6,289 bases of DNA, taken from an uncultured Brevinema sp. (GTDB taxonomy: Bacteria; Spirochaetota; Brevinematia; Brevinematales; Brevinemataceae). The notes under the pieces were generated by a model. That model had not been told where the DNA came from. It made no database searches and was given only the letters and a program-made list of their open reading frames with translations. A program made the position numbers and the translations under genes. The stretch lies in contig CAMRBT010000090.1 of NCBI GenBank assembly GCA_947040475.1, positions 1 through 6,289 of the forward strand. Direction: 5' to 3'. This document shows positions 1-4,912 of this stretch, piece by piece; within the stretch, counting starts at the first letter, position 1; each line of letters starts with the position of its first letter.

Positions 1-171
1 ACCACTATGAAAAAAATTACCTTTAGCAAAGGTTTTTAAAAGCCATGCTTTTTGCTCACTTAATTCTAAAGGAGGAGCATCATCACTATAAGTCATCGCC
101 CAAAAAAGCCCAGGCTCTCCTGTACTATTTAGATGAGCATGAAATATACGATAGTATAAAGTTAGAATTAG
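1..171 (-). CDS. Unrecognised protein, 5' part of a minus-strand reading frame cut by the window edge
   Basis: On the minus strand the 57 codons from 171 down to 1 are open and read like real protein: after a short hydrophobic start comes a stretch with HLNSTGEPGLFWAMTYSDD, then a charged, Trp- and Phe-containing stretch ending KTFAKGNFFHSG at the edge. An in-frame TAG lies just upstream (172-174). The first in-frame ATG is at 96-94 (MTYSDDAPPL), but it has no well-placed Shine-Dalgarno site; GGAG lies about 20 nt away. The residues before it look protein-like too, so the true start is unclear. Either the gene starts at this ATG, or it is the remnant of a gene that lost its 5' end next to the small membrane protein gene. 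A plausible minus-strand promoter sits at 153-181. I do not recognise the family and assign no function. Confidence 0.45.
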
Positions 172-181
172 CTATTGACAA
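153..181 (-). promoter_or_regulatory. Leftward sigma-70 type promoter, -35 shared with the divergent promoter
   Basis: On the minus strand TTGTCA (181-176) is followed after exactly 17 nt by TATACT (158-153); each hexamer has one mismatch to consensus. Transcription would begin near 146 and run into the reading frame at the left edge. The -35 lies almost exactly on the -35 of the rightward promoter (175-180), so polymerase could occupy only one at a time. The assignment rests on hexamers and spacing alone, in AT-rich DNA. Confidence 0.45.
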
Positions 182-204
182 TCTAAATATATATATATTA
201 TAAT
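175..204 (+). promoter_or_regulatory. Rightward consensus sigma-70 promoter with a very short leader
   Basis: TTGACA (175-180) and TATAAT (199-204), both perfect consensus, are 18 nt apart. The spacer is alternating AT. Transcription is predicted to start near 211, leaving about 16 nt before the ATG at 227, so the Shine-Dalgarno AGGAGG (214-219) would sit almost at the 5' end of the mRNA. The context suggests strong expression unless a repressor covers the site. Confidence 0.6.
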
Positions 205-226
205 AATATATATAGGAGGAGTTACT

Positions 227-568
227 ATGGATAAACTCATATCAAAAATAGTTGCATTTGGAGTTCCTGGATTAGTTTTACTAATTATCATGTCGGGCAC
301 AGGTTTAGCTGGAGCAGCAGCAATAACCACTGCTTTAGTGTTTTTAGGACCTTTTGGAATATTAGGGGGAATAGCAACATTGGGTGTTATAGCTTTAGTG
401 TCGGAAGGTATAGCAGAATTTGGAATGTCAGCCATATTTCAGGGGGTAGTTGATGAATTATACAAAAAAGGAGAAACTAAAGAAAGTATTTTACATAAAA
501 TTGAAAAATATCCAATTTCAAAATCACTTAAGAGAAAATTAAAAGAAGAAATTGAAAAGAAGAGTTAA
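227..568 (+). CDS. Small glycine-rich hydrophobic membrane protein, function unknown
   Basis: This gene encodes 113 aa. The ATG follows an AGGAGG (214-219) with a 7-nt gap, which supports the start. Residues about 11-36 and 37-58 are almost wholly hydrophobic and rich in Gly and Ala (GTGLAGAAAITTAL, GPFGILGGIATLG), consistent with a tight two-helix membrane hairpin with glycine-zipper packing. Residues 59-80 (GIAEFGMSAIFQGVVDELYK) look amphipathic. Residues 81-113 are highly charged and Lys/Glu-rich, with KIEKYPISKSLKRKLKEEI near the end. There is no signal peptidase site or lipobox. I have an unverified impression of similar short proteins with a VPGLVLL...GLAGAAAITTAL core and a KYPIS tail in unrelated bacteria, annotated as hypothetical. 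The gene stands alone between its own promoter and a terminator. A pore-forming peptide, membrane stress protein or toxin are all possible, but nothing decides between them. The coding call is strong and the function unknown. Confidence 0.88.
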   Translation: MDKLISKIVAFGVPGLVLLIIMSGTGLAGAAAITTALVFLGPFGILGGIATLGVIALVSEGIAEFGMSAIFQGVVDELYKKGETKESILHKIEKYPISKSLKRKLKEEIEKKS

Positions 569-616
569 ACAACACTTCTAGCTAGTTATATAATATGTGA
601 ATGATAAGTTCAAAAC

Positions 617-647
617 AAAAGACTCCCTAAATTTAAGGAGTCTTTTT
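617..647. terminator. Bidirectional intrinsic terminator
   Basis: AAAAGACTCC (617-626) pairs perfectly with GGAGTCTTTT (637-646), giving a 10-bp stem around a 10-nt AT loop. The plus strand has a T run (643-647) after the G/C part, and the minus strand has TTTT followed by GTTTTG. It lies 49 nt after the stop of the small membrane protein gene and about 70 nt after the guaA stop, so it can end both convergent transcripts. Confidence 0.85.
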
Positions 648-672
648 ATTTGTTATTATTTTAGTAAGAGAT

Positions 673-716
673 GGGACGACTGTCCAAAAGATAATCATTC
701 GAGGGACGACTGTCCC
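673..716. repeat. Two direct copies of a 13-bp mini-hairpin after guaA
   Basis: GGGACGACTGTCC occurs at 673-685 and again, identical, at 703-715, 30 bp apart start to start. Each copy is itself an inverted repeat: GGAC, a GACT loop, then GTCC. The second copy extends to a 5-bp stem, GGGAC/GTCCC (703-716), and its last base is the final base of the guaA stop codon. The copies are GC-rich in an AT-rich gap. Neither has a T run, so they are not classical terminators. They may be members of a dispersed repeat family or mRNA 3'-end stabilisers. Confidence 0.8.
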
Positions 717-2269
717 TATTCCCACTCAATAGTTGCGGGTGGTTTTGAGGAAATATCGTAGACGACACGGGCTACTTCAGGGACTTCGTTAGTGATACGA
801 GAGGAGATCTCTCTGAGATCTTTCATCTCAAATTCATAAATATCAGCGCTCACTCCGTCAATAGAACACACGGCTCTCAAGGCTATAGTGTAGCCGTATT
901 TGCGGACATCGCCGGCAACACCTACAGATTTTATAGGGACAAACACAGCAAATGCTTGCCAGATTTTTGAATAAAGATCACGTTTGTGTAATTCTTCTAT
1001 ATAGATAGCGTCGGCTTCTTGAAGGATACGACATTTTTCAGGATCTACAGCACCAAGCACACGCACGCCCAAACCTGGACCTGGAAAAGGATGTCTAAAA
1101 ATCAATAGTTCAGGTAAACCAAGATAAAGCCCTAAAGAACGAGCATTGTCTTTGTAGAGATCCTTTAAAGGTTCTACTAATTTTCCTGATTCTCTTTTTT
1201 CTACGATTAGGGGAGAGTTGACATTGTGATGACTTTTGATCGTTTTAGCTTTACTTCCTACTCCTTTGCCCGACTCAATAAGATCTGTATAAAGGGTGCC
1301 TTGAGCAAGATAAAAATCTTCAGGAAGATTAAGGGATTTCACTTCATCCATAGTGACAGTTACAAACATATCTCCAATAATATGACGTTTACTTTCTGGA
1401 TCACTGACATCTTTTAATGCGTCAAAAAATCTATCTTTAGCATCAATAATATGCACATGTTTGGCATTGAGTTGATGAAGAATAGCACTAATGTCACCAG
1501 TTTCATTTTTTCTCATCAAACCTGTATCAATATACATCAAATGAAGTTTGTCTGGATCTAATATTTTTAGAAGTACCGCAGCTGCCACACTAGAATCGAC
1601 ACCACCAGATACGAGTAATAATACAGTATTGTCTTTTACTTGTTCTTTTACAGCTTTTGTAATTGATTGAAAAGTTTGTTCTATGGTATTATTTGCGGGA
1701 GTGAGTTTACAGATATGTTGCGCAAAATTATTTAAAATAGTATTTCCATTTTGAGAATGGGCAAGCTCTGGGTGGAATTGTAATCCCCAAAAATTAAATT
1801 CTTCACAATAGGCAGCTGATGGATGATCAAAAGATTTTGCAAGGAGTTTGAACATATGTGGTAGTTCCGTAATACTATCTCCATGAGACATCCATGCGAT
1901 AAATTCTTTATCTATATCTTGAAAGAGAGGATCTTCATGTATTAAGGTTACAGGACATTCGCCGTACTCACGCACAGGAGAAGCTGCCACTGTACCACCA
2001 AGATTATAAGCAGTACACTGAAAACCATAACAAATACCAAGTTTTGGTAAAGGTAGATTTAAGATTTTGGTATCATAATTAGGAGCATCTTTTTCGTATA
2101 CGGAAGAAGGAGATCCTGAAAAAATAATAGCTTTAGGTTTTTTATCTGAAATTTCTTGATAGGTAGTATGACTAGGTAAAATCTCAGCAGTATACCCCAA
2201 ATCTTGTAATCGGCGTTGGATCAGATGAGTAGATTGGCTACCGAAATCTAAAATAATAAATTGACTCAT
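716..2269 (-). CDS. guaA: GMP synthase (glutamine-hydrolysing)
   Basis: GuaA converts XMP, ATP and glutamine to GMP in the cytoplasm, the last step of guanine nucleotide synthesis. The 517-aa product is close to the usual 515-525. Residues 1-190 are a class I glutamine amidotransferase: nucleophile Cys80 in GICYGFQ, with His166 and Glu168 in QFHPE. Next is the ATP-pyrophosphatase domain with the PP-loop SGGVDSS (221-227), and then the C-terminal dimerisation domain with RHPFPGPGLGVR (about 392-403) and the family-typical end KPPATIEWE. The start is the ATG at 2269: it has AAGGAG at 2280-2275 with a 5-nt gap, whereas the upstream in-frame GTG (2275) overlaps that Shine-Dalgarno. It lies 42 nt downstream of guaB in the same operon. 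Variations: the usual SGGP reads SGSP (51-54), and after KSHHNV the sequence is SPLIVEKRESGKLVEPL rather than the GGLPE type of Escherichia and Borrelia. All key residues are present. Confidence 0.97.
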   Translation of the reverse strand: MSQFIILDFGSQSTHLIQRRLQDLGYTAEILPSHTTYQEISDKKPKAIIFSGSPSSVYEKDAPNYDTKILNLPLPKLGICYGFQCTAYNLGGTVAASPVREYGECPVTLIHEDPLFQDIDKEFIAWMSHGDSITELPHMFKLLAKSFDHPSAAYCEEFNFWGLQFHPELAHSQNGNTILNNFAQHICKLTPANNTIEQTFQSITKAVKEQVKDNTVLLLVSGGVDSSVAAAVLLKILDPDKLHLMYIDTGLMRKNETGDISAILHQLNAKHVHIIDAKDRFFDALKDVSDPESKRHIIGDMFVTVTMDEVKSLNLPEDFYLAQGTLYTDLIESGKGVGSKAKTIKSHHNVNSPLIVEKRESGKLVEPLKDLYKDNARSLGLYLGLPELLIFRHPFPGPGLGVRVLGAVDPEKCRILQEADAIYIEELHKRDLYSKIWQAFAVFVPIKSVGVAGDVRKYGYTIALRAVCSIDGVSADIYEFEMKDLREISSRITNEVPEVARVVYDISSKPPATIEWE

Positions 2270-2311
2270 AGTCACTCCTTGTAGAAATTATTATATTTGT
2301 TTGTGTTTGTT

Positions 2312-3421
2312 TTATTTATGATAATTAGGGGCAGACTTAATACTGAGAAGATCATGAGCGTGAGATTCATTAAGTCCAGCGGGGGTTATTTCTATGAATT
2401 TTTGGTAGTTGTTCATTTTAGGAATGTCTTGTTGTCCACAATACCACATTCCTTTTTTTATACCTGTAACAATTTGATGAAGAACTTCATCTAATGATCC
2501 ACTACAAGGTACTAATCCTTCGACACCTTCAGGCACGAGAGCTTTGTTTTTTTCACTTTGATAACGTGAAGTCCCACCACTAGTCATCGCATCCATAGAA
2601 CCCATACCACGATATTTCTTAAAAGATCTATTATCTTGAATGATATTTTCTCCTGCTGATTCTGTAGTGGTAGCTAGCATATTACCGAGCATTACCGCAC
2701 TAGCCCCAGCACCAATAGATTTAACAATATCTCCAGAGTAACGAAGCCCTCCATCAGAAATACAAGGAATAGAATGTTTACGGCATTCTTCGGAACAGAG
2801 TAGGGTAGCAGATAATTGAGGGATTCCTATACCACAAATAATACGAGTAGTACAAATAGAACCTGCACCAACACCTACTTTAACAGCGTCAGAACCAGCT
2901 TCTATTAATCTTCTTGTTCCGTCTACAGTAGCGGCATTTCCTCCCATAATAGGAATAGAAAATCGTTTTTTACAATCAGTAATAGCATTAAGGGTAAAGG
3001 TACTATCTCCGTGAGCAACATCAAATACAACAAAATCAACACCAGCTTCAACTAAGAGAGGCATACTAGTAAGATAATCTTGTGGGGCAATCGCTGCTCC
3101 AACAATGAGTTTTTTATTTTTATCTAAGCTAGCTAAAGGATATGAGCTAAGATCTACAGGGGTATTTTTGACTTGTTTGATTTGAGTAGCTTGTTCTTCT
3201 GGGGTCATATTTCTATGGATGACACCAGCACCACCGAGTTTTGCCATTTGGATAGCCATGAGTGATTCGGTGACCGTATCCATGGCGGCTGAAATAACAG
3301 GGGTATTTAAAAAAATATCACCGATTAAACATGTTCTAAGAGACATGTCCTCTAGTGAGAATGAAGCTAAGTTTGGCACGAGTAAAACGTCATCGTAGCT
3401 ATAAAATTTTTGAAAAGTCAT
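2312..3421 (-). CDS. guaB: IMP dehydrogenase, short form without CBS domains
   Basis: This enzyme oxidises IMP to XMP with NAD+, the committed step to GMP, and supplies GuaA encoded just downstream. The 369-aa product is about 120 aa shorter than the usual ~490. It keeps the TIM barrel: AMDTVTES (46-53), GSICTTR with catalytic Cys190, SDGGLRYSG (222-230) for phosphate binding, GMGSMDAM (272-279), the mobile-flap Arg-Tyr pair (286-287) and EGVEGLVPCSG (298-308). The flap Arg-Tyr and the EGVEG segment argue for IMP dehydrogenase rather than GMP reductase, which is also short. The pair of CBS modules normally inserted near residue 95 is missing; a short linker (about 86-104) joins the barrel strands directly. 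The ATG at 3421 is preceded by AAGGA (3432-3428) with a 6-nt gap. In the late GMGYCG-type motif, Trp326 replaces Gly (GMWYCG). The gene is first in the guaBA operon. Confidence 0.95.
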   Translation of the reverse strand: MTFQKFYSYDDVLLVPNLASFSLEDMSLRTCLIGDIFLNTPVISAAMDTVTESLMAIQMAKLGGAGVIHRNMTPEEQATQIKQVKNTPVDLSSYPLASLDKNKKLIVGAAIAPQDYLTSMPLLVEAGVDFVVFDVAHGDSTFTLNAITDCKKRFSIPIMGGNAATVDGTRRLIEAGSDAVKVGVGAGSICTTRIICGIGIPQLSATLLCSEECRKHSIPCISDGGLRYSGDIVKSIGAGASAVMLGNMLATTTESAGENIIQDNRSFKKYRGMGSMDAMTSGGTSRYQSEKNKALVPEGVEGLVPCSGSLDEVLHQIVTGIKKGMWYCGQQDIPKMNNYQKFIEITPAGLNESHAHDLLSIKSAPNYHK

Positions 3422-3448
3422 AATGAATCCTTATATTAGATTCTTTAA

Positions 3449-3477
3449 ATTTTAACATATTATATTAGCATTGTCAA
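3449..3477 (-). promoter_or_regulatory. guaBA promoter
   Basis: On the minus strand a perfect TTGACA (3477-3472) is followed after 17 nt by TAAAAT (3454-3449, one mismatch). Transcription would start near 3442, giving a leader of about 20 nt before the guaB ATG, too short for a riboswitch. A small perfect inverted repeat, CAATA-TAG-TATTG (3475-3487), overlaps the -35 and could be an operator, but it is short and AT-rich. Confidence 0.6.
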
Positions 3478-3538
3478 TATAGTATTGTAAATATAAGATA
3501 TTTATATAAAATAGGTATAATAATATACATATATATAC

Positions 3539-3567
3539 TTGTTATACCAAGAATAAAGTTTTATAAT
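3539..3567 (+). promoter_or_regulatory. Candidate distal promoter for the 144-aa protein gene
   Basis: TTGTTA (3539-3544) and a perfect TATAAT (3562-3567) are separated by 17 nt. A start near 3574 would give a leader of about 90 nt containing both inverted repeats at 3608-3628 and 3629-3651 as RNA hairpins. It competes as an explanation with the proximal promoter at 3601-3629. The region is very AT-rich, so chance matches are likely. Confidence 0.35.
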
Positions 3568-3600
3568 TATTTTCTAAATGAGATAACAGTTGACGTCTCC

Positions 3601-3629
3601 TTGAATGGTATAGTAAAACAAACTATACT
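3601..3629 (+). promoter_or_regulatory. Candidate proximal promoter for the 144-aa protein gene
   Basis: TTGAAT (3601-3606) and TATACT (3624-3629) are 17 nt apart, the same hexamers and spacing as the FAD-dehydrogenase promoter at 4814-4842. A start near 3636 leaves about 29 nt before the ATG. The inverted repeat GTATAGT/ACTATAC covers the spacer and -10, a typical place for a repressor operator. Confidence 0.45.
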
Positions 3630-3651
3630 AGATATAGAAGAACAATATCTA
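3608..3651. repeat. Two adjacent perfect inverted repeats upstream of the 144-aa protein gene
   Basis: The first repeat is GTATAGT (3608-3614), a 7-nt spacer, and ACTATAC (3622-3628). Directly after it come TAGATAT (3629-3635), a 9-nt spacer and ATATCTA (3645-3651), ending one base before the Shine-Dalgarno AAGGAG (3653-3658). Both have perfect 7-bp arms. They may be tandem operators overlapping the promoter or, if transcription starts at the distal promoter, two leader hairpins beside the ribosome binding site. Confidence 0.65.
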
Positions 3652-3664
3652 CAAGGAGATTTTT

Positions 3665-4099
3665 ATGAAATCTATTATTTTCAAAGTGTTAGGTGCGATT
3701 TTACTATTGAGTGCTGCTGTATTTTCAGGAGTTTTCTATGAAGATTTTGGTGCAATTAGAGGCTTAAGAGCGAAGCATCTGTTAGTCACTACTCCAAAAA
3801 TGCTAGAAGGATTTAAAGCTGTAGGTGGTCCTATTAATGCTCAAGTAACAACAATCGAAGCTAAATACATAACAGATTTAGCAGAGCTAGAATCTAAAAG
3901 AGATAATGCTAGAAATACTTTCTTCAAATTACCTAAAGACACTAGAGATACTAGCGAAGAAGGGAAAATTCAAAAAACTCGTTATCTAGATGCTGCCTAT
4001 GAGATGGTTATTATAGAAAATCAAAAAAATCTTGAAGTGGCTACTTTAAAAGTAGATCAATACACTAAAGGAAAAGTCATTCGTTTAGAAAATATATAA
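3665..4099 (+). CDS. Membrane-anchored or secreted helical protein, function unknown
   Basis: This gene encodes 144 aa starting at an ATG with AAGGAG (3653-3658) and a 6-nt gap, a strong start. Residues 1-24 form a Lys-containing N-terminus and hydrophobic helix (VLGAILLLSAAVFSGVF), either a signal peptide or an N-terminal anchor. There is no Cys anywhere, so it is not a lipoprotein. The rest would lie outside the membrane. Residues 56-86 and 100-134 are charged and likely helical, possibly coiled coil (TTIEAKYITDLAELESKRD), separated by a polar Lys/Asp/Thr-rich segment (90-100). I recognise no domain or enzyme motif. The gene is a single unit between its own promoter region and the terminator at 4114-4163. 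It diverges from guaBA and converges on the oxidoreductase gene, so neither neighbour tells its role. The coding call is firm and the function unknown. Confidence 0.87.
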   Translation: MKSIIFKVLGAILLLSAAVFSGVFYEDFGAIRGLRAKHLLVTTPKMLEGFKAVGGPINAQVTTIEAKYITDLAELESKRDNARNTFFKLPKDTRDTSEEGKIQKTRYLDAAYEMVIIENQKNLEVATLKVDQYTKGKVIRLENI

Positions 4100-4113
4100 A
4101 ATTACTCCTATAT

Positions 4114-4163
4114 AAAAGCTTATGTTACTGCATTATTTATAATGTGTTAGCATAAGCTTTTTT
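4114..4163. terminator. Bidirectional terminator overlapping the end of the oxidoreductase gene
   Basis: AAAAGCTTATG (4114-4124) pairs perfectly with CATAAGCTTTT (4151-4161). The stem continues inward through wobble pairs to CATTAT/ATAATG (4131-4136, 4139-4144), with one clear mismatch (4128/4147). Six T residues (4158-4163) follow on the plus strand and TTTTAT on the minus strand. It starts 15 nt after the stop of the 144-aa protein gene. Its right arm and T run lie inside the last eight codons of the minus-strand oxidoreductase gene. Confidence 0.82.
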
Positions 4164-4712
4164 GTGTGTAGTAGTGCTATCAATAAGATTTTGAATAGAT
4201 TCCACATGCTCTAATAATAATTTTTCTAATGGTAATTGATTGTCTTCAACTTCTTTAATACCATAACTTGCTATGATTCCTCTATAATTCATTTTAGCAA
4301 AGTAAGAAAGCTGTTTTAATCCACATAAATAATCTGATATCGTGTGATTGTTAGAACCATTAAGTGAGTAAGATTCTATAGGTGCACCTGTGGTAACAGA
4401 GATAATAATGTTTTTACCTTGTAGCTGTTCACCAGTAGCTCCAAAACAAAAATCATAACTGATTACCGTGTCTAACCAGTTTTTCATAGAAGCGGGGTAA
4501 TTATACCAAAATATAGGAAATTGTAAAATAATAGTATCCATTTGTAAGAAAAATTCTTGCTCTAATTCTTTATCTATTTTGTAGTCTGGGTATAGTTGGT
4601 CTATATGTCTTACGGTGATATTTTCAAATTCACTCAATTCATTGACAATAAATTTATTAGCAAAAGATCTCTCAAAAAATGGATGTGCTAACCAAATTCC
4701 TGTATTATTCAT
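4137..4712 (-). CDS. Flavodoxin-fold NAD(P)H-quinone oxidoreductase, YwrO/KefF/MdaB-like
   Basis: The product resembles cytosolic FMN- or FAD-binding proteins that reduce quinones and other electrophiles by two electrons with NAD(P)H, a family including YwrO, KefF and MdaB. It has 191 aa, a normal length. Visible signs are the N-terminal strand and His10-Pro (WLAHPFFERS), the family core QFPIFWYNYPASMKNWLD (64-81) that forms the flavin and quinone pocket, the FGATGEQLQGK segment (90-100), and VTTGAP (106-111). The start is the ATG at 4712, preceded by GAGGAG (4725-4720) with a 7-nt gap. The frame is open upstream to an ATG at 4793, but that adds 27 AT-rich hydrophobic codons without a ribosome site and would displace the flavodoxin N-terminus. 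It is divergent from the FAD-dehydrogenase gene. No Kef channel gene is visible, so a KefF role cannot be claimed. The last codons double as terminator stem. Substrate unknown. Confidence 0.9.
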   Translation of the reverse strand: MNNTGIWLAHPFFERSFANKFIVNELSEFENITVRHIDQLYPDYKIDKELEQEFFLQMDTIILQFPIFWYNYPASMKNWLDTVISYDFCFGATGEQLQGKNIIISVTTGAPIESYSLNGSNNHTISDYLCGLKQLSYFAKMNYRGIIASYGIKEVEDNQLPLEKLLLEHVESIQNLIDSTTTHKKAYANTL

Positions 4713-4730
4713 AATAATTCTCCTCACTAA

Positions 4731-4769
4731 ATTATATATAAAAATAAGTATATAATTTAAAAATATCAA
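4731..4769 (-). promoter_or_regulatory. Candidate promoter region for the oxidoreductase gene
   Basis: On the minus strand two pairs are possible: TTAAAT (4760-4755) with a perfect TATAAT (4736-4731) at 18 nt, or TTGATA (4769-4764) with TATTTT (4746-4741) at 17 nt. The first would leave only a very short leader before the GAGGAG at 4725-4720. The stretch is almost pure A and T, so neither can be chosen with confidence. Confidence 0.3.
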
Positions 4770-4813
4770 GTAATATTTGGAATTATTAATCACATAAAAA
4801 TAATGGTATACCC

Positions 4814-4842
4814 TTGAATTTTAATGATAAATTATGTATACT
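4814..4842 (+). promoter_or_regulatory. Promoter of the FAD-dependent dehydrogenase gene
   Basis: TTGAAT (4814-4819) and TATACT (4837-4842) are 17 nt apart. The predicted start near 4849 gives a leader of about 64 nt that contains the hairpin at 4858-4876. A GGTATACC palindrome (4805-4812) lies immediately upstream of the -35. Its AATGGTATA (4802-4810) is repeated at 3604-3612 in the other promoter with the same hexamers. Confidence 0.55.
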
Positions 4843-4857
4843 ATCAATGTAATTTTT

Positions 4858-4876
4858 ACCTAGCTTAGAGCTAGGT
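4858..4876 (+). promoter_or_regulatory. Leader hairpin with terminator-like T-rich tail
   Basis: ACCTAGCT (4858-4865), a TAG loop (4866-4868) and AGCTAGGT (4869-4876) form a perfect 8-bp stem about 10 nt into the predicted mRNA. TTTTATT (4876-4882) follows, so it resembles a small intrinsic terminator placed before the gene, as in attenuation. It could instead be an operator or a 5' stabilising hairpin. The T run is short and interrupted. Confidence 0.55.
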
Positions 4877-4912
4877 TTTATTGTGGATATTTTATTATAG
4901 TGAGGAACTTAT

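Noticed and set aside
182..214. Alternating AT run as a microsatellite or replication-origin element
   Set aside because: It is simply the promoter spacer and -10 region in an AT-rich genome; no DnaA boxes or iterons are visible.
172..435. Minus-strand open frame of 87 codons opposite the small membrane protein
   Set aside because: It is an antisense shadow: Pro/Ile/Asn-rich low-complexity translation, no ribosome site, and the plus-strand gene has promoter, Shine-Dalgarno and terminator.
673..716. Mini CRISPR array
   Set aside because: There are only two 13-bp copies with a 17-bp gap, far shorter than CRISPR repeats and spacers, and no cas gene.
1226..1417. Plus-strand open frame inside guaA
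   Set aside because: It lies wholly antisense to a highly conserved part of GMP synthase and has no ribosome site or recognisable protein character.
2297..2494. Plus-strand open frame across the guaB-guaA junction
   Set aside because: It is antisense to the C-terminal part of guaB and the operon gap, with no supporting signals.
2312..3421. Alternative identity as GMP reductase (guaC) because of the short length
   Set aside because: The Arg-Tyr flap pair, the EGVEGLVPCSG segment and linkage to guaA are IMP dehydrogenase features.
3422..3447. Possible purine riboswitch upstream of guaBA
   Set aside because: The predicted leader is about 20 nt, with no room for an aptamer, and no conserved purine-aptamer loops are visible in 3422-3540.
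4713..4793. 27-codon N-terminal extension of the oxidoreductase as a membrane anchor
   Set aside because: The extra codons are AT-rich non-coding sequence without a ribosome site, and cover the likely promoter; GAGGAG points to the ATG at 4712, where the flavodoxin fold begins.
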